Assembly: GCA_020975405.1 (NCBI GenBank)
Contig: JAIOWQ010000003.1
Coordinates: 2,113,001-2,177,000 of the forward strand
DNA: 64,000 bases
Source: Keithomyces neogunnii
Lineage: Eukaryota > Ascomycota > Sordariomycetes > Hypocreales > Clavicipitaceae
Direction of reading: 5' to 3'
Part shown: one piece after another, positions 1 through 12,727 of the stretch
How the letters are laid out: every line of letters begins with the position of its first letter
Position numbering within the stretch: the stretch's first letter is position 1
Made by a program: the position numbers and the translations under genes
The notes under the pieces: model-generated
Database searches by the model: none
The model's input: only the letters and a program-made list of their open reading frames with translations
What the model was told of the DNA's origin: nothing

Positions 1-1387
1 GACGGTGGTGACGATCTGGTTTCCGGCACAGGCAATAGCCGCGCCAACAATGGGCGTGACATTCCACGAGTCCGAGGCGCGCTGAAGCTGCACAAAGAAG
101 ACGGCAACGCCGGAAATGGTCAGCAAGTGGCCAATGTAGCTCAACCACAGACGGAACTCGGGCTCGGGCCGCTTGCCCTTGCGCTCGCGCTGCCACATCC
201 ACTTGTCCGAGGCGAAGCCGCCAATCTGCTCGCCGAGGAGCGTGCCGACGATGAGGCCGATGTTCTGCAGACCAACCTGCTCGGAGTTGAGGCCAAACTT
301 TTCGGGAAAGATTTGCGGAATCTCAAGAGACGTCATAACCACGCCCCAGAGGAACACCATGGAGTAGGCAGCGGCGGCGATGACCACGGGGGGGCGCGCA
401 AATAATTCGAGTGGCGCGATGAACGATTTGAGGGTGAGCGGCGCCGGGTCGATGCGGTAGAGTCCGAGTATGCGGCGGATGCGCGAGTACTGATGCAGGG
501 GCTTTGCGTTGGGAACGAAACGCGTCTCGGAGCCGAAGAAGGCGTACAACAAGAACTGGACGCCGTTTGTCTGGACAGGGGGTTAGTCATGAAAAAAATC
601 CTTCCCATGCCAGAAACAAAGAGAGCAAAAGGCAGAAACGCACAATAGCAAGAGTCCAGTAAATCCAGCGGTATCCAGCGCGAAAGGCCACGAAGCCGCA
701 CACGAGTGGCGCGACCGGCACGCCGAGGGTGACCATGACGGTCCAGATTCCAATATACCGGCCTCTCTCGCTGCGGAAGAAGGACTCGGACACGACAGCG
801 CTCCCGATGGAGCTGGCCGGGCTGATGAAGAAGGCCACAATGGCACGGCAAACGGCCATGGTGGCATACGATGGGCTCACGGCGCAGCCAACATTGCCCA
901 CGAGACTGCACAGCAGGGAAGCCATGAAGACGGGCCGGCGGCCATAGGTGTGTGACAGCGGGCGCCAGAAGAGCGGCGCGGCGCCAATGATGGCAATGAC
1001 CAGCGACGTCAGGTAGCTGGTGCGCTGGACGCTGACGCCCAGGTCCTTGGCAATGTCCACAAAGGCAGACTGGATCGACGCGGCGGTGAAGAGGGCCATC
1101 ATGGCGTTGAAGGACACCAATGCCAGATTGATGATTTTCTGCCACAACCTGTCAGATGCACATTGCCGCAAACTCAAAGCCAGCTCGACTCACCTTTGCC
1201 TTTGACCAGTTCAGCGGATCCGCGTCGTCCATGTGAGGCAGAGGACTCAGCTCTGTGGTGCCATGCCTGCGGATGAGGTACTCATGATGCTCGACTCCAA
1301 GAGACTGCGTGATGAGTTAGTCTCCGCCTTGTCCCCTGCCCAGGAGGCGTCCAATCGACTTACACTCTCCATAACCTCCTTGGACAT
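1..1387 (-). CDS. MFS transporter, drug/polyamine-type, 3' end outside window
   Basis: Major facilitator superfamily permease, probably a plasma-membrane proton antiporter for drugs, polyamines or metabolites; the substrate cannot be told from sequence. Four exons read: 1364-1387, 1194-1304, 644-1138 and 1-570 (continuing off the window), with introns 1305-1363, 1139-1193 and 571-643. The start ATG at 1387 gives a short first exon (MSKEVMES), and the spliced product carries the family signature DADPLNWS just before the first membrane helix. The loop-2/3 motif LSHTYGRRPVF and the motif GYRWIYWTLAI are typical of 12-TM DHA1-type carriers, with hydrophobic segments throughout. A charged loop follows ETRFVPNAK. 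400 codons are present of the usual 500-550, so the last helices are missing. Family assignment is firm; function beyond transport is unknown. Confidence 0.88.
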
Positions 1388-3261
1388 TAGTTTCCTTTGC
1401 CGGACAATGCTGATGGGAAAGAAGAATGACACCACAGGACGCGAGTGTGATTCCTTCTCTTTCTTCCTGCACAGAAAATCTCTGGGGCTTCCACGCCAAT
1501 ATATTTGGGGGTTTTCACCACCCCCGTTTGCCACATCCCCCACGGGGTAGAGCGACTTTTGTTGTTCCCCTTCGGCCCCACGGTGATAGCAGTTCATTAC
1601 GACCATCCCAATTACGTCTTCATGTGGAGTGTGTGGTCCGGCGGCCCCTGTCTACGGCGTTCACCTTGACCTTTGCCATGATAAGTGGTTCGTGGGAGAA
1701 GGTGGCAAATTGGGGCAGGAGAGACCGGACATGACAGACGGCCTTTTGCTTCCGCCATCAAGTACATGAGGACAGCCACCCCCTTGAGGTTATTGTGAAT
1801 AGCGTCACGTTTAAGCGTAGTCGGCCTGCTGATTCTTCAGAACAAGGCAAAGAAGAGCTTGATTGGTGTACTTTCGTATTTTTTTCCCCCTTTCGCTCGA
1901 GACAGCCGTTGTTGGCTCTGCATCTTTTGGCGCAGACCAGGTCCGCCAGGGCTTGCACGGCGTCGCATAGGCCAAACATGAGCGTGGCCTTGACACGCGG
2001 CAGTTGAAGTCGGTTCGGGAGCGCCTATGCACTTCGGAAGGCGCAGGCCCACCATTCCGGTTCTGACTCCTGAGGATCCGCGGACTCGGCGTGACTGTGG
2101 GGCATGTTCATCCCATGAGGAAGAGAATAGAAGCATTGACGTTGCTCCAGAGCAGAGACACTCGCTTGCCAACCTTGCTTTTTCCCCCGCATTGACCCCA
2201 TGCGCCCTTATTTTCGAGTGAATACCTCGCCAATGGCCATTTGCAAGAGTGATAAGCAAGCAAGCAAGTAGGTCATGTATTCCTAACAGGCGGAAACTCC
2301 AGCGGCCCCACAGCTTCGAGAAAATTGCCTGTGCCCACTCCAAGTCCCACTATCAGTTGCTCACAATTAAAATGGTGCCCAAGAGCACCAACTACCCCTA
2401 TCTAGCAATAACTACCATAGGGTCTAAACATGCACATATTTAAGCAAAGCAGTTGCATGAAATTCTAATCCTCATCTTCATTTGTTCACGTCTTTGAAGG
2501 CGAAAATTCGAGGCGGCCGCTATATTGATAGAAACCAGGCAGTGGGTCGCGGCACGAGTCGTCTGCTTTTTCTTGGCGTTGCGATATCATTGTCCCGCGT
2601 ACCTGAGATCCTGCTCCTCAGCCCGCCCATAGCCGGGGTTTGTAGATTTGCCACGCAGCCATTTTGCCTATTGTACGGTTAAACCCACTGCAAGATTGCC
2701 GGGTGCCCCTGAGATAACACTCACAAGGAGATGAACCACGCTGCGTGCGTTATACGAAAAGAATAAGAAAAAAATAGCGCACGAGGAGCTCACGCGGTTC
2801 TTTCACCCGAGCATACCCCCAGATGAAGAAAGAACAGGCCCGGCCCAGAAGCGGTGGCGCGTAGGAAACACCGATACATGTCCCGTGGCCAGGCCAAGCA
2901 GATTCGCCACGGCAGCCGCCAGCCGCTCACGTAGCATATACTGATTCCCAAGCCATCACAGACACAAAGGCTTATAGACTCGCCCCGCTATTGAGCTGCA
3001 AAGTCGTCTGATATCATGTGTATTTCTTTCAAGACTATCAAACAGCCAGCTAACAATCTGACACTGGCGGGAATCTCAATCCAGTGGAGACAAAAAGAGA
3101 AAACGCAAACAATGTGCCTGGACGCCAAATGCCGACAAAAAAGAAAGAAAAAAAAACTCCGGTATATATCCCCATGTTGGTCCGCGAAACGGTAAACACC
3201 GCGTCGTCACAAGCTGAAAGCCAAATTTTCCGCAACCCGCTCCGCTCGTCAGTCGAGCCGC
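1388..3261. other. Intergenic region, no supported gene
   Basis: About 1.9 kb between the start of the MFS gene and the 3' end of the glutamate dehydrogenase gene. Open frames up to 168 codons occur here but lack splice-consistent structure, recognisable motifs or good start context. It should hold the MFS promoter and the 3' UTR of the dehydrogenase gene. Confidence 0.6.
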
Positions 3262-5023
3262 TTAGGCCCACCAGTCGGCCTGGTCGTGCATGGCCTGAGC
3301 CACCTTGACGAAGCCAGCAATGTTGCTGCCGGCCACCAGAGAGGGGAGCTCGCCCTCCTTGGCCTCGACGTACTTCTTGGCCGTCTCAATGGCGTTGTTG
3401 AAGGCGTTCTTCATGATGCCCTTGAGCTTCTCGTCGACTTCCTCGCTTGTCCAGCTGAGACGCTACACGGCGAGTTAGCGTTTCCATCTTGTGCTCGTTT
3501 TCCGCACCAGGGGGTTCAGTGTAAACGTACCTGGCTGTTCTGGGCCATTTCCAGGCCAGAGACGGCAACACCGCCGCAGTTGGCAGCCTTGCCAGGGGCA
3601 TACCAGATGGCCTCGCCGCCCTTCTTGCGTCGCTGGGCCTCAAACAGGTCAATGGCATCCTGGGTGCAGCCCATGTTGGAGCCCTCGGCAACGGCGACAA
3701 CGCCATTGGCAATCAGGGCCTCGGCCTCCTCCTTGCTGACCTCGTTCTGGGTCGCGCAGGGCAGGGCGACGTCGACGGCACCGACGTGGATCCAGGGACG
3801 GGCGCCCTCAATGTACTTGAATCGGCCGTCGTGTTCAAAGTCTGACAGAGCGCGTCGCTGAACCTTGAGCTCGGCAATCTGGTCAACGTGTTCCGGAGTG
3901 AAGGGCTTGTCGGCCTCGGCCACAAGAGTACCCCTGGAGTCGGAGAGCGAGACGACGGTGGCGCCGAGCTCGATGCACTTGAGTGCGGCGTACTGGGCGA
4001 CATTGCCAGAGCCCGAGATGGCCACCTTTTTTCCGGCAAAGGTGCCGCGGCCGGCGTGCTCGAGCATGTGTTGGACGTAGTAGATGAGACCGTATCCGGT
4101 GGCCTCTGTTGCAAGCCATTGTCAGCAATCCGGAATATTCACACAGAAAAGAAGCCGTGCGCATATTTACCAGGTCGGATGAGAGAACCGCCCCAGGTCA
4201 GTCCCTTTCCGGTCAAAACACCCTCCCAGCGGTTTCGGGCCTGGCGGTAGGCACCGTACATGTAGCCAATCTCACGGCCAGACACGCCAATATCGCCGGC
4301 GGGGACATCGGTGTCGGCGCCAATGTGCTTGGACAGCTCGCGCATGAAAGCCTGGCAGAAGCGGCGGATTTCGCCGTCAGACTTGCCCTTGGGGTCAAAG
4401 TCGGCGCCACCCTTGCCACCGCCCATGTTCACTGGCGCGGGAGTCAGCCAGTTTTCCTTCCGTCGGCATCTGCAGCCTGTAGGGGGGGGGCCGGGGAAGG
4501 ATACGTACATCCAGTAAGGGCATTCTTGAAAATTTGCTCAAAACCAAGGAACTTGAGACTGTTGCAAGACACGTCAGCTCCGTCTCTACAGCATGGCCGC
4601 GCGTGGATTCAAAACACATACATGGACAGATTGACGCTGGGGTGGAATCGCAAACCACCCTTGTAAGGGCCAAGGGCAGAGTTGAACTGGACTCGGAAGC
4701 CGCGGTTCACCTGCAGCTGGCCATTGTCGTCCTCCCACACGACACGGAACTGGATAACACGCTCCGGGATGGCGGCGACTGCCAGGGCGGTGCGGTACTC
4801 GGGGTGGTCGCGGAAGAGGGTGCTGTCTTCGAGAGTGCTGACGAGTTCTGCCTCGTGTCAGCGCATGCCGAGGGGGAAATGTGGCCGCCTGGTTCCAGTC
4901 TGGTAAATATTTACCTTGGTAAGCCTGCTCAAACTCGGGCTCCGAGGGCAAGTGGTCCACGTTGCCAGCAGGGACGCGAGGGCCGCTGCCGTTGCCGTTG
5001 CCGTTGCCGTTGAGATGAGGCAT
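3262..5023 (-). CDS. gdhA: NADP-specific glutamate dehydrogenase
   Basis: Catalyses reductive amination of 2-oxoglutarate by ammonium with NADPH, the main route of ammonium assimilation in fungi; cytosolic hexamer. Six exons: 4915-5023, 4622-4847, 4509-4558, 4171-4431, 3531-4105, 3262-3462, all with GT..AG introns of 63-77 nt. The spliced product is 473 residues, close to the usual 450-460 plus a short N-terminal extension with an N-G repeat (NGNGNGNG). Visible motifs: GPYKGGLRFHPSVN (substrate-binding region), NMGGGKGG, PAGDIGVSGREIGY, the dinucleotide fold GSGNVAQYAA and the C-terminal NIAGFVKVAQAM. The start is the first ATG (5023) that leads into the PEFEQAYQE family N-terminus. In related fungi this gene is under nitrogen control; a few WGATAR sites lie upstream (5231, 5697-5706, 5747), but at roughly chance density. 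Confidence 0.95.
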
Positions 5024-7148
5024 TGAGTCGGATTGTATGCTTGTTATCCTGTCGAGACTGCGAGTGTTGTGGTTTGGAAGAGGCGGCGGTATGAGTGTGA
5101 GGCTATGATGTCACCGGCAATGGAGGGCAGGATGAAAAATGGAGGGCAGGAGAGAATAAGGTTGGGCATTCGCACTTTGGAGCTGGGGACACAAGGGAAC
5201 CTTATATGTTTTGTGTTCAACCACCTGGGTTGATAGCGCCGAAAGGCAGAGTATCGTACGAGCTTAATGCACACCCTCCTCCTGGTGGGCTCTCGGTGAA
5301 TCGGAGCAAGGCGTAACCACCATCTTTTCCCTCTCTCTCTTCCCGTCCTGCGTCCTGGGCGTCCTGAGCGTATCGGGCCGCACTCTCGAGGCTTTCCCGA
5401 ATCATAATCGTCGCTGGTGACCGACAACGGGAAGGGGGGGTGTGGACGGGCAGGGCCAGTATTGTCCAGCAGCATGCCCTCCCTGTACGGAGTATGGGAC
5501 GCTGCTTTTCCAATTGCGCTTCTGCCGCCGGGCATATTCCCACGGCACAGGTCCTCCGAAATTCGCTCCTTCTGCCCTGCACTCTCTGCTCTGCGGCATA
5601 TAGCACAAAGCCAGGGAAGGCATAATAACCGGGGGGGGACCCTCGCCCGAACAAGCTTCCATTTGCACCTCGCCGAACGCGTGGCGTCGTCTCCATAGAT
5701 AGATAGCCGTGGGCTCCGCGTCTGGTCTGTCTCGCCTGTCTGTCTCTTATCAGCGCCGGCTCCAGTTATTTCTCGACTCGCACTGGAGCTGGAATGTGTC
5801 GTGTGCGTCGTTGTGCATTATTCATGGGCTGCCCTCGTGTTGCTGGACCAGGCTGTTTGGTTCAAAGGCCCGGCTCCAGATGCGCCCAGGGGACGGCGTG
5901 CAGGGGAGCGTCGGTTCAGGAAAAAAAAAAAAAAAAGACCTGGCCACTCCGCACTCTGCTGAGGCCTGCTGCCTCGTGGTCGCACGACGCCGCACGACGC
6001 ACTCGGACGCCGCCGTCGTTCGCAGCCATCACAGGCGCCTTGCACACTTCACACGACGGAGCCGTCATGCCAATGAGCTTGTCCCAAACATGGACTCATT
6101 GTCACCACCATCGGAAATAGAAACTGAGCGCACCCAGAGACACACCCCTTTATCTTTTGGGGCCCCCGTCGAACCACCCCTGCATCTGCCATGATTTGGC
6201 TCTCTGCACGCCAGATTGGCTGCCTTGGCCTTTCCCGTTGACAGATTCGATTGCGTCTCAGCATCGCTGCCGGCCAATCAGCGACCGGCTCCCAAGCAAA
6301 TTCGTCCGTCAGTCCGAAAAATGAGACATGGATGCTGCCAGATGAGATGGGGGATCTGGATCCATGCTCAAACCCCCCCACCGGCGCCGGTAACGGCCAG
6401 CGCTCTGTCTCTGTCTCGTCTCGAACGAACCAGACACGTTGACATTTTTTGATAAATCTCCCGCGACATGCACCGCCGCCAAGTGCGACTCAATAAACTC
6501 GCTGCCTCTCCACGTCTTCCCCCCACCCAAGGGTCCAGTTCCCCTGTCAAAATCCCACCAACACGCATCTGATAACAGGGGTCCCCCCTCCTGGTGCATG
6601 CGAGTTATTTTCTTGTCCCAGCTGGCCCTGCAATATCCCACGACGTCATTGTCTATATTCGCTCTTCTCCCTTCCGATTTTCTCCCCCGTGCTCAGTGCT
6701 GCCTTGCTACAAGTCCACCACCGACTAAACCCGCACCCACGTCTCGGATGCCCGAGGCAAGCGACATCGGCACACGCCTTTAATCAATTGTTATAGTATT
6801 GTAAATTAGCCGCGTAAGCATATTGCATTCTTCTTCGACGACTTCGTGCAACCCTGCCTTCTTTTTACGTCAATGGCGTTTGGCCACATTCCACAAATCC
6901 AGGTACCATCCGACTTTGCATTTGCATTGTCATCGTCTATTCATACAAAATCCGAGTGTGCAGCGCGGTACATTATAATTTCTACTGTAGGATGCGCCGT
7001 TTCGTACAAAGGCCAACCCCCCTGTCAATATAAATAAAGTATGCAAACAAAATGCCTCGGCGGCCTGCATGGCGCATTGCAGCCACTATCCCATGCTCCC
7101 AAACGCCGTAACCCAGAGTTGCTCTGTGGCTTGAACCCTTCAACGCCT
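5024..7148. other. Long intergenic region upstream of gdhA
   Basis: 2.1 kb between the gdhA start and the DNA polymerase delta stop. It contains an A-tract of about 18 at 5922-5939 and no reading frame with coding features. It should include the gdhA promoter on the left and the polymerase 3' UTR on the right. Confidence 0.6.
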
Positions 7149-10100
7149 TCACCACATGGCGGCTGGATCCATGTCAAAACGCGTCAGGTCCTTGCCAGCG
7201 TCCTCCAAATCCTTCTTCGCCTTCATTCGCATGTAAAAAATTGGACAATCCTTACTGCTGCAGATGACTTCACAGTGCATGCTGCCCTGGCATCGCTGAC
7301 ACTGCGTCCACAGTCGGCCGAATCGAACCTCGAGATCCGAAACCTTGTCCAGAGTCCTCTTATACAGCTCGCCCACTCGTGGCGCGCAGTCCGAGCACAC
7401 TGCACCGTTGCTCTCGTGCTTGCCTGTAAGCGGCTTCTTGCAGCCCATGCATGTCTGCGTCTTCTTCGCAAACTTCATCAAGCCACCCACCGTCGGTGCT
7501 GCTACAGAAATTGTTCTCGTGTGGTCTCCTGTCAGTAGAGTCCTGGCCTTGGTTTCACCCAGAATGGGCTCAAAGATTCGGCCCAAGGGCTTCGCCAGCT
7601 GGTTGTCCAGGTAGTACTTTGTATCGATGGGCACATTGTGCTCCAGGACATACAGGGGGTCCTCCGACTTCTCGAAATTCTTGGCGCCGGCCGCTCCACG
7701 AACCATGACATAGGCGACGCGGTCACCAAGGGCTGGGGCCGAACCAGCATCGCGTTTCTTCATTCTGTGAGCAAGCTCCACGTGCGCCTGCTTGGCCGCG
7801 TAGTCGTCCTTTGTCAGAGCTTTGGTGATGACAAGCTTTGACATGTCAACTTTGTTTTGCAACAAGTTGGCAATTGTGTCCTTGACGTATCTGTCGCACT
7901 GTTAATCTGTGTTCCAAACGACCCGCATCAGGCAATGCTTACTCTTGTGCACCGTCAACATCACGGTCGATGAGGATCATTCTGAGCACCTTTTCAATGA
8001 CAGTTTGCACCAACAAGCAGTTGTCTCGTCGGACCGTCTCGATACCCTTTGTGTCCATCTTGTCATACTTGTCCGTCCTGGTCCAGTACAACCCAGCATA
8101 CCGCTTCTTGTTGATGAGCAGGTAAGGAAAATAAACCTTTTCGAATTCCAGCTTGATTGGCTTGATGAACTTGGCCGAGACATAGTGTGATGCCTCCTCG
8201 CCTAGTTTCATGGCCTCAGCCAGGTCCTTGGTGCCGAATTTGACCATGACGGAATCAGTGTCACCGTATATGACCTGCGCATCGTGTGAGTATCCGTTGG
8301 CAATGTTGTACTTCTTCTCCACTTCATCCTTTGTCCTTTCAATCATTTGTCGGCCGAAACTAGTCGTACTACTGGCAATCTCCAAGCAAGGAAGTTTTCC
8401 TGTTGTGGCACCAGTCAAACCGTAGACTGAGTTGGCACTTATTTTCAGTGCCAGCTGACGACCGTTCAACACCGCCTTTTTGAATGGGTCCGTTTCCTGG
8501 GCAAGCTCACGCTTCGCTTGCTTACGAGCTGTCAACAATTCTTCAAGAATCTGTGCCAACAAGCCTTTGCGTTGTTTTGTCGTGACGAAAACGTCACCAT
8601 TTGGGGTGATGATGTAATCTTCATCTTTGACCAGGCCAAACTTGTCAATCAGCTTCTTGTCCCTTATCAAGGTAGTGTAGCAGAGATTGTGTGCTTGAAT
8701 GATACTGGGGTACAAAGACGCAAAATCAAGCGTCGCAATGGGCACGTCGTAATATCCTCGCACCGGCTCAATGACGGTGGCGCCTTCATATTGCTCGTCA
8801 GAGGCGTCAGACTTGATGTTGGGAATAACCAACTTCTGATCCAGGGCTTTCCGGAACAGCTGACTGATGAACTTGATTTGTTGGCCACGGGACAGCAAGA
8901 AGTTGAAAGGCACACCCGTAACTCTTGCCATTTCCGTATAGTTTTCCAGACACGAAAGCTTGTCCATTAGTCGCTGCGGAAGATATGCATCCTTCAGGCA
9001 GTAGAGGGCCAAACGCCGTCTTGACTCTGGCGTGCCATTGAAGAGTTCAGTAATCATGGTGTGGTGGACATCTTCCTTTTGTTCGCCCAAGAAGTGTGCA
9101 CACACAGAGTTGAGAGTATAACTTCGGAGCTGATGATCTCGTTGAATTAGCTGCAGCAAATCAAGCTGCAGTCGTCCATTAGTATTGGTGGCTTTCGTAT
9201 CTCGGTTGCCGATTTGTTTACTCGAAAAATTGGTCTCCTTGACCCTGGATTGAACGCTGGGGAGGCGAGTCCAATATTCGAATCCATTGACCTTGAGGTG
9301 CTTCGCTCTTTCTAATAAGTAGGGAAAATCAAAATTGGCAATATTGTATCCGATGATGATATCCGGGTCGGCCCGAAGTAAAAACTGCTGCCAATCGTGC
9401 AACATCTTGTCTTCCTTCTCGTACTCCAAGATCTGCGTGGCCACAATGGAGCTAGTGGTATCGAGGCAAAAGACATTGCGAATGAAGGGTTTCTTTTCTC
9501 CATACTTTGTCACCACGTTTGCGATCTGAATGACTGGGTCTTGGTTGGCTTCGGGAAATATGCCTTTTCTGCCAGCACACTCGATATCGAACGAAAGGAT
9601 GCGGAGCGGAGCCATCTTTGCCCATTCGCCCTCAGGTTTATGGGCTATCAAGTCGAGGTAGGGCACTTCCGCCTCGATCTGACAATTGGATTGTCTGACG
9701 TTGTCGGGGACAATCTTGTAGGTGTTCGCCGGTGCTTCAACCCAAGACATGCCTTGGACCTGGTGACAGTCAATTAGCTATGAGCCTGCCGGTATAACAG
9801 AACGCGGGATTGCCTTACTCTGCAGTCAACCATGAATCTAAGGACGTATTGGATATTGTCATATGTTCTGATGCCGTCCGTGGCAGTCTTCCACATGCCT
9901 TTCCAATTCGCGTTTCCGCCTTCTATGGTGGAGCGCACTTTGTTAATGAACTTGGGGTCAGTAACCGTGATCTTGAGATAGGCATGCTGCTGGTTCCCCG
10001 AAAAGCCGTATATGTCCTCTCTATAGGCCAAGGCAACAGAGTGAATAGCGGGCTGGTGTTGAGCAATTTGCGACTCGAGGAATGTCTTGTAGGAATTGAC

Positions 10101-10577
10101 ATCTTGCGGTTGAAACATGACTGGTGCAGGCACGTAGAGATAATGCTTGAAGTCGGTGACGTGCAGCATCACTGAATAGCCTTCCTCCGTGACACCAAAC
10201 AACTTGACAGTCGCCTTACCACCATGTAGTGTACCTTCTTCGGCTTCGATTGACTGAAAACATAGGCTATCCCGCTCAGGTTCGAAGTCAACAACCGGCG
10301 GCCGGTCCCAGGCTTGATCCTTTTCGGCATTGTTGCGCTTGAGTTCGGAGATATCTTGGCTCAGCTTCTCCAAGACCTCGGTCTCGAAGGCGCTCTTTGG
10401 CTGACTCGATCCGAGCTTAGCCCGAGGGTCTCTTTGGGATCCTGTGAATCTGGCGGCAGGAGACGATGAAAATATGTCGGTCTTGCGCCTTTTGATGGAG
10501 CCTGGTGTAGATGGAGGGATGTTTTGGCGAGTGCCTGCCTCGCCGAGCACCCGCTTCTGGGGCAAGACTGAAGTCAT
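7149..10577 (-). CDS. DNA polymerase delta catalytic subunit (B family)
   Basis: Replicative lagging-strand polymerase with 3'-5' proofreading; acts in the nucleus with PCNA. Equivalent to S. cerevisiae POL3 / S. pombe cdc6. Three exons: 9819-10577, 7943-9759, 7149-7890 (introns of 59 and 52 nt), giving 1105 residues, the normal length. Exonuclease motifs: Exo I FDIECAGRKG (about residue 308), Exo II YNIANFDFPYL, Exo III LYCLKDAYLP. Polymerase motif A is LDFASLYPSI (about 597), motif B KISANSVYGLTG, motif C YGDTDSVMV (about 753). The C-terminus has the two cysteine modules expected: CysA CMGCKK..CSDC for zinc and CysB CQRCQGSMHC..CSSKDC for the 4Fe-4S cluster. All catalytic acidic residues are present. 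The start is the ATG at 10577 (MTSVLPQKRV); the six upstream codons in frame have no ATG. The N-terminal 80 residues are basic and disordered and carry a KRRK-type nuclear signal. Confidence 0.96.
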
Positions 10578-11578
10578 GACGATGGTTGACAGCAACCGTG
10601 AATGAGGAGAAGCCGGGCTGTAGTATGGTGTATATTCAAAATGAATCCCTAAAGGATTGTTTTGTCATGCAGTAAGTCAATGACCAACAAATCCATTTGA
10701 GATTGAACAGATGACAGGATGCTGGTGATGCGGGTGCAAAGACGATGAAGGATTGACACAAGCTTGGAAAATGTGCCCCCCCACAAGACCGCGAACACGC
10801 GCCTTGACAACCGTGACGTGACAAACCCACACCAGCTTTAATGGATGACACGTGACTTGGCGCGACGTCAACCAGCTGCCAAGCACAAGCAAGTAATAGA
10901 AGTGGGTGGTCCAGGGCGGTCACCGGCCCCACTCTAGGTGCTTGGGCCTGGTTGGCCCGTTCTGACTTCTCGAGCTGGTCGCTCGCACCAAGCTTGATGT
11001 GCCGACAATTGTAGGTTGAGCTTGGGTTGGTGGCTTTGGCTCCTTGCCGAGCTACAGGCGTCGAACTGGTTTGACAGTTGTGGGTGCTCGGTGTGCGCCT
11101 TTTGTCGTCAAGAGGAGCCAGAGCAGCCCAGCCAGCCGCCTCCCCACGCAACACCCATGTCGCACCTGCATGGAGCTGGGCCAAGTGACAACAAGCTCCG
11201 AGCGGCCTGTGGCCAATCACGGCGTCCGGAGCTCTTCGGAGTTGCTTTTGGGGGATTTTGACCTTTCGATGCGCCCGATATTCTTCGCTCGCCCAAGCCT
11301 CGCCGAATTTCAACGCCAGCTTAATCCGCATCAGCTTCCCGTTCCCAATTGGTGCTCCTAGCCAACGACAAGTCACAAAGTCAGCCCGAGCCCCCGTGGC
11401 CCGTATTTATTGACTCGAGCCCGATAATTTGCGCTGCCCGGCTGGCTACGTACTGTACCATGCTGGCCGCGACAAGCTATAACCATGTTGTGCTCCCCAT
11501 CCGGAGCTGGCAGACCTCCCGACGTAAATGTTTTCTGTCTCGCCGAGACATTTTCTTTGAGGAATCTGTCCACGAGAA
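10578..11578. other. Bidirectional promoter region
   Basis: 1.0 kb between divergently transcribed DNA polymerase delta and the F-box-like gene. No reading frame here has domain or splice support. It should carry both promoters. I see one ACGCGC near 10797 but no clear MluI-cell-cycle box cluster. Confidence 0.6.
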
Positions 11579-12727
11579 ATGTATACGCAAACTCAAAGCC
11601 GCCTTCTTCGCCTTCCGGTCGAAATACGTCGGCACGTATATTCCTACGTTGTCGACGAAGCCGTTCACCTGTACCTGCATAATGGTCGGGTCTGTGTCTC
11701 GACATGTGTTACTCCGCAGCCCAGCGACGACTACTTTTGCTTCGACCGTCGGTCATCGGGCGATCCTCCCAGTGAAGTCTGGGCACGACGACTGGATTCC
11801 CCCTGGTCCTTGCACTGGAGATGCGAAGAGGTTGCTCTGGGCTTAGCCTCCAAACAGGTCAATCTCAAGACCACGTGTGATCCGACAAGGGCATTGATGC
11901 AGTCTTGCAAGAGAGTGTAAGGATACATCATGCAGCCTGTCCCCTTGTAATCCACGCACTAAAATAATTGTGGCAGATATGACGAGATGGCAGATTTACT
12001 GGCCGAAGAGTCGACCCTCCACATCAGCGACATGTCCACACTAAAGGAGCTCTTGGGGGACGTCACAGAGTCGACTCTCGAGAATCGACTTGTAGGCAGC
12101 ATGCCTAGGAGCTCCTTTGCTCGTGTAAGAAGGCTTCGCCTTGCATTTAGACTTCCCCTAGCAGCCTACAAGACGATTCAGCTGCAAGTCAATGTTGGGA
12201 AGCGCTCTGGAGAACATCTAGATTACAAGCCACTTGCCGCGATATGGATGGACATTTGGCCTGCAATCCGTACACTCAAACACCTCCAGTCACTTGAGGT
12301 ATATCTCGATCACGACTCTGAAGTATCGTGGACATTGGTCAACGAAACCGCCATATTGTCCCCTTTGTTCAGCAGTTTTGAAAAGACAAAATTCAGCACA
12401 ACCATCAGTGTCCCGGCACTCCCACTTCGCAGCAAGGGAGATGCAGCAGATGCAGCAGATGCCGCAGATGCCGCTGAATTTACATCAACAGACTCGCCAT
12501 CTACGCTCGATATCAAGCGGTTCGTCAGGCAGAGGTTTTTCACCGAGAAACGCCGGGATGGCACCGTCGGCATAGTATATGAAGACGACGCCAACAACAT
12601 GTTTCACCACCCGGGTCCATCAGCCGATGAGCTGGCTCGCACAGCTGAAATGACGATGCACCTTTGGCTGCACGGCATTGATCTTGATTATCGTGAGATG
12701 AGTCAAAGTATGGGAAGCGGATGCTAG
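11579..12727 (+). CDS. F-box-like / DUF7730-type hypothetical protein
   Basis: Unknown function. Two exons, 11579-11916 and 11977-12727, with a 60-nt intron; 362 residues. The N-terminus has the short motif LLRLPVEIRRHVYSYVV (residues about 9-25). It resembles the truncated F-box helix found at the start of many fungal proteins, which often continue into long alpha/beta regions with no catalytic signature, as here (CKRVYDEMADLL, then FARVRRLRLAF). A GCAGAT repeat at 12440-12475 encodes an ADAADAADAADAA run, likely a length-variable linker. No neighbour hints at a pathway. Such proteins could be SCF substrate adaptors, but the motif is too short to be sure. The gene model itself is well supported because the intron joins frames cleanly (V-Y-D-E). 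Confidence 0.75.
12440..12475 (+). repeat. GCAGAT-type microsatellite inside coding sequence
   Basis: Imperfect (GCAGAT)n hexanucleotide run in the F-box-like gene, coding for alternating Ala-Ala-Asp. Confidence 0.8.

Noticed and set aside
5231..5752. WGATAR (AreA/NIT2-type) sites upstream of gdhA
   Set aside because: Four matches on both strands in about 700 bp is what chance predicts; without ChIP or conservation they are not called as regulatory sites.
10636..11376. 246-codon minus-strand frame upstream of DNA polymerase delta
   Set aside because: Occupies the divergent promoter, with no motif and no ordered composition.
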